A stretch of 64,000 nt of DNA from Bradyrhizobium sp. 1(2017). GTDB taxonomy: Bacteria > Pseudomonadota > Alphaproteobacteria > Rhizobiales > Xanthobacteraceae. The notes under the pieces were generated by a model, which searched no databases, was not told the origin of the DNA, and saw nothing but the letters and a program-made list of their open reading frames with translations. Positions 61,849 through 64,000 of this stretch are shown here, piece after piece; the stretch's first letter is position 1; the number at the start of each line of letters is the position of its first letter. The position numbers and the translations under genes are program-made. Where the stretch lies: positions 6,034,001 to 6,098,000 of the forward strand of contig NZ_CP050022.2 of NCBI RefSeq assembly GCF_011602485.2. The letters run 5' to 3'.

Positions 61849-62364
61849 TTGAAGCTGGACAGCGATGTCCTGAAACTGGGCCTCCATTTCATGCCACGTT
61901 CGATAGAAACCTTCGCCGGCACCAACGATCTTTATTTCGCATACGAGCATGGCCGCGGCGTCGCGGAAAATGAAGGCCCCACGGTGCACTATAATTACCA
62001 GCTGTTGCAGGCGATGCCCGCGGGCTTCCGCAATTTTATGATGTACCAAGCCTGCATCCTCAATTATCGCAGCGACCAGGGCCTGCGCAAGCCGATCAAC
62101 AAGACCGATTACACGAGCTATGAAATCACGGCGGACTGCAGCGCCGTCATCCGCCTGCGCGATGAAAATCGCTTTACCCCGGACGATCTGCGCTCGGTGG
62201 AAATCCTGCTGAACACGGAAGATCGCGAAAGACATGACGGGCCGGACACTGAGAAAGCTCAGCGCCGCAAACGCAACATCGCGCAGTGCTACTACCGGAA
62301 CATGCCAACGGAAGGCACCAAGCCTGCAGCGAAGTCCAGCCAAAACCCGCCGAATACGCCTTAA
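61849..62364 (+). CDS. Hypothetical protein, up to 171 aa
   Basis: The frame has convincing protein character: FAGTNDLYFAYEHGRGVAEN, HYNYQLLQAMPAGFRNFMMY and NKTDYTSYEITADCSAVIRL. A low-complexity tail (GTKPAAKSSQNPPNTP) ends it. The start (TTG 61849 or ATG 61891) is unclear, and the N-terminus may be truncated. No family recognised. Confidence 0.45.
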   Translation: MKLDSDVLKLGLHFMPRSIETFAGTNDLYFAYEHGRGVAENEGPTVHYNYQLLQAMPAGFRNFMMYQACILNYRSDQGLRKPINKTDYTSYEITADCSAVIRLRDENRFTPDDLRSVEILLNTEDRERHDGPDTEKAQRRKRNIAQCYYRNMPTEGTKPAAKSSQNPPNTP

Positions 62365-62532
62365 ACTTCCTGCGCGATTGCAGTCACGAGCTGTCGTTTG
62401 AGTTTGATCGGTAGCTGACCGATCTGCCGGCCGAAGTCGTCGTTGGGCAATTGATTTTCCTAGTTGCCGGTAGATTTGCGCGCGCCGCGCTATGTGTTAG
62501 ACCGCGCCCCTCAACATTGAAGGAGCGTCAAG

Positions 62533-62709
62533 TTGGCTAAGAAGAAATTGGTTCGCCGTGAGTGGACGCTCGCGGAATTGCGGACGTTGAAAAAGCATTC
62601 GAAAGATCGGACGCCAGTCGCGAAGATTTCAAAAGAGATGAAGCGTACGGAGGGCGCCCTCCGTCAGAAGGCGCTCAATCTGGGAATCGGATTGGGACAC
62701 CAGCGGTAA
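62533..62709 (+). CDS. Conserved small basic protein, 58 aa
   Basis: A TTG start with AAGGAG upstream gives AKKKLVRREWTLAELRTLKK and IPVAK-type ISKEMKRTEGALRQKALNLG. This is a rhizobial family with a SANT/HTH-like pattern, probably DNA-binding. Function unknown. Confidence 0.75.
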   Translation: MAKKKLVRREWTLAELRTLKKHSKDRTPVAKISKEMKRTEGALRQKALNLGIGLGHQR

Positions 62710-62821
62710 TTGAAAACTCCACCGATTGCATCCGGCCGCCAGTTCCCGATATCGATTTAACATCCATCTAACGAGATCGGGGTACAGACTATCGATTGTG
62801 CGATGGCGGCGGCCCTGCACT

Positions 62822-62881
62822 TGACCGAGGCCGAGAGCTCGCGGTCCGCCAGCCCCATCGGCGAGCTTCTCGCCTCGGTCA
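62822..62881. repeat. Long imperfect hairpin
   Basis: TGACCGAGGC (62822-62831) and GCCTCGGTCA (62872-62881) form a perfect 10-bp outer stem. An inner AGAGCTCGC/GCGAGCTTCT stem continues it with a bulge, about 20 bp in all. No T-run follows. Possibly an element end or structured transcript. Confidence 0.45.
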
Positions 62882-62965
62882 GCTAAACTGCCGTAGTTAA
62901 AGTTTAGAGCGACTGTGACCTAGATGACATTGTGCTTCGGCTGGCTCGCGGTAGGCTTACACCTG

Positions 62966-63040
62966 CCGGGGCTGGACCACATATTTCACTTGCAATTTTT
63001 TAACCCGGCACAGGCCCGCAGTGGTCCGCCGCTGCGGGCC
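62966..63040 (+). repeat. Repeat module copy B: conserved box plus hairpin
   Basis: CCGGGGCTGG, CATATTTCACTT and AACCCGGCA recur here as at 35281, again followed by a hairpin, GGCCCGCAG/CTGCGGGCC at 63013-63040. The hairpin sequences differ in detail but keep the same position, which suggests a conserved structure. Confidence 0.55.
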
Positions 63041-63046
63041 ATTTTG
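63013..63046 (+). terminator. Terminator-like hairpin
   Basis: The 9-bp GGCCCGCAG/CTGCGGGCC stem is followed by ATTTTGTT. It may terminate transcription through repeat copy B. Confidence 0.5.
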
Positions 63047-63059
63047 TTGGGCACACCGA

Positions 63060-63320
63060 TCAGTGCACGGACAGGCTCACCCCGTGGATCGGCACATTCT
63101 TATTATTGAGGGTCTTGATCCGAGCGGCAAACGACGTGCCTACTGTGCACACAGTGTCGGCCGTTTCCGCGATTTTTCGCCCGCCTTGCCCATTCGTTGA
63201 GACTGACGCCAGGGTGGCCGCGGTCCAGTGTGCTCCGGCGTCGCAAGTCACCGCGACGGTCAAATCAGTGTTGAGCGTCGGTGAAGCAGAGTTGTCGAAT
63301 TCCGAGCGAAGCTGATCGAC
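63060..63320 (-). pseudogene. Phage tail-protein C-terminal remnant
   Basis: The frame encodes SASPTLNTDLTVAVTCDAGA and TSFAARIKTLNNKNVPIHGV, ending VSLSVH, a pattern of prophage tail-fibre or host-specificity C-termini. A stop in the same frame just upstream removes the rest. It is a relic of a phage insertion. Confidence 0.5.
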
Positions 63321-63585
63321 TGCCGCTCATCCAGAAGGTTGGCACCGGCATTTCCTGTCTCATCCACAAATGCAAACATGTCTCGTCTCAAGGCGGCTGC
63401 CACGACACTAGGTATGCAATCATCAAATCAGGAGTTGCGATGGCAAGATAGGAATTTTCCCTGATCAAACAGCCGCTACCCTGCGACTACCGACCTAAGG
63501 CCTGACCCTACGCTTCCGGCGCGCGCTGGGACAACTCGTAACCCAAAGGATATCGTTCGGTGGTCATTCCAAATCTAAACACCCT
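63321..63585. other. Gap before the second HxlR gene
   Basis: No gene recognised. Confidence 0.35.
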
Positions 63586-63603
63586 TTGGTCAGTGGTCGG
63601 CAG

Positions 63604-63981
63604 ATGAAGATCATTAAGAGGCTACCGGGCTTCCCGGTCGAGCGTGCGCTGGGGGTCCTTGCGGGACGATGGAAGGCGGTCCTTATCGATGTGCTCGCGG
63701 ATGGTCCGCAACGCACATGCGACCTGGAAAAGCGCATTTTCGGCATCACGCAGAAGGTGTTGATCGAGCAACTGCGAGCGCTCGAGGAGCATGGGATGGT
63801 AAGCCGGCGGCCCAAGGTCGGCGACAGTCAGGCGATCGAATACCTGCTCACCCCGCTCGGCAAGAGCTTGCGGCCGGTGCTGGATTCCCTCATCGATTGG
63901 GGAGCCCATCACGCCAGGGAACTCGATGAAGTCGATGGGCTACTGCCATGCAACGCGGTCGTTCGAGATCGCAGTACCTGA
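63604..63981 (+). CDS. HxlR-type winged-helix transcriptional regulator
   Basis: A 125-residue regulator: RALGVLAGRWKAVLIDVLAD, then GITQKVLIEQLRALEEHGMV and the wing VGDSQAIEYLLTPLGKSLRP. It is shorter than the HxlR at 5816. The ATG at 63604 is preferred over 63586. Its target is outside the window or unknown. Confidence 0.9.
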   Translation: MKIIKRLPGFPVERALGVLAGRWKAVLIDVLADGPQRTCDLEKRIFGITQKVLIEQLRALEEHGMVSRRPKVGDSQAIEYLLTPLGKSLRPVLDSLIDWGAHHARELDEVDGLLPCNAVVRDRST

Positions 63982-64000
63982 CGCTTCTCCCGGCTATCGC

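Noticed and set aside
1..64000. CRISPR array
   Set aside because: No series of regularly spaced direct repeats was seen; the repeats found are scattered and imperfect.

Overview
The window looks like chromosomal DNA of an alphaproteobacterium of the Bradyrhizobium group. The evidence is its GC-rich, strongly biased codon use, many small proteins of rhizobial type, GGAAC-N16-CGTT promoters of the EcfG/PhyR general stress response, and a ROSE-type RNA thermometer in front of an hsp20 gene. This assignment comes from family recognition by eye; no search was run.

Region 1 (1-6.3 kb) is a minus-strand beta-oxidation-like operon: CoA ligase, SDR, two acyl-CoA dehydrogenases, a thiolase cut by the window edge, and a GST-kappa/2-hydroxychromene-2-carboxylate isomerase-like protein. 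A divergent HxlR regulator lies next to a perfect palindrome. Region 2 (6.3-24.3 kb) is accessory DNA. It holds small stress and membrane proteins (CsbD, DUF2934, DUF1488, zinc-ribbon, 29-39 aa membrane peptides), oxidoreductases, decayed genes (HAD, acyl-CoA dehydrogenase, zinc-ribbon, HEAT) and a broken IS110-family element whose 5' region may have encoded a bridge RNA.

Region 3 (24.3-45.7 kb) is a stress island. It encodes a Mn-catalase fused to a DUF892 ferritin-like domain, two FAD oxidoreductases (one with a Rieske domain), a free-standing DUF892 protein, a DUF421 membrane protein, glycine-rich exported proteins, a four-gene Hsp20 operon, an Nramp-like transporter, a PRC-barrel protein, a family-4 glycosyltransferase operon and a DUF5996 protein. 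Seven clean EcfG-type promoters occur in the window, six of them here, each 20-50 bp before a start codon. I infer that this region is a general-stress regulon, probably for oxidative and desiccation survival.

Region 4 (46-58 kb) is a compact ten-gene catabolic operon: a branched-chain-type ABC importer (SBP, LivH, LivM, LivG, LivF), a flavin reductase, a luciferase-like monooxygenase, a VOC protein, a CoA ligase and an enoyl-CoA hydratase. An AraC regulator faces it. A creatininase/enoyl-CoA hydratase pair and a divergent Lrp regulator follow. The operon reads as an import, oxygenate, CoA-activate and beta-oxidise route for an unidentified carboxylic acid.

Region 5 (59-64 kb) holds an exported amidohydrolase, a tRNA 3'-end fragment, SDR and phage-tail remnants, small unknown proteins and a second HxlR regulator. 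No rRNA, complete tRNA or CRISPR array was seen.
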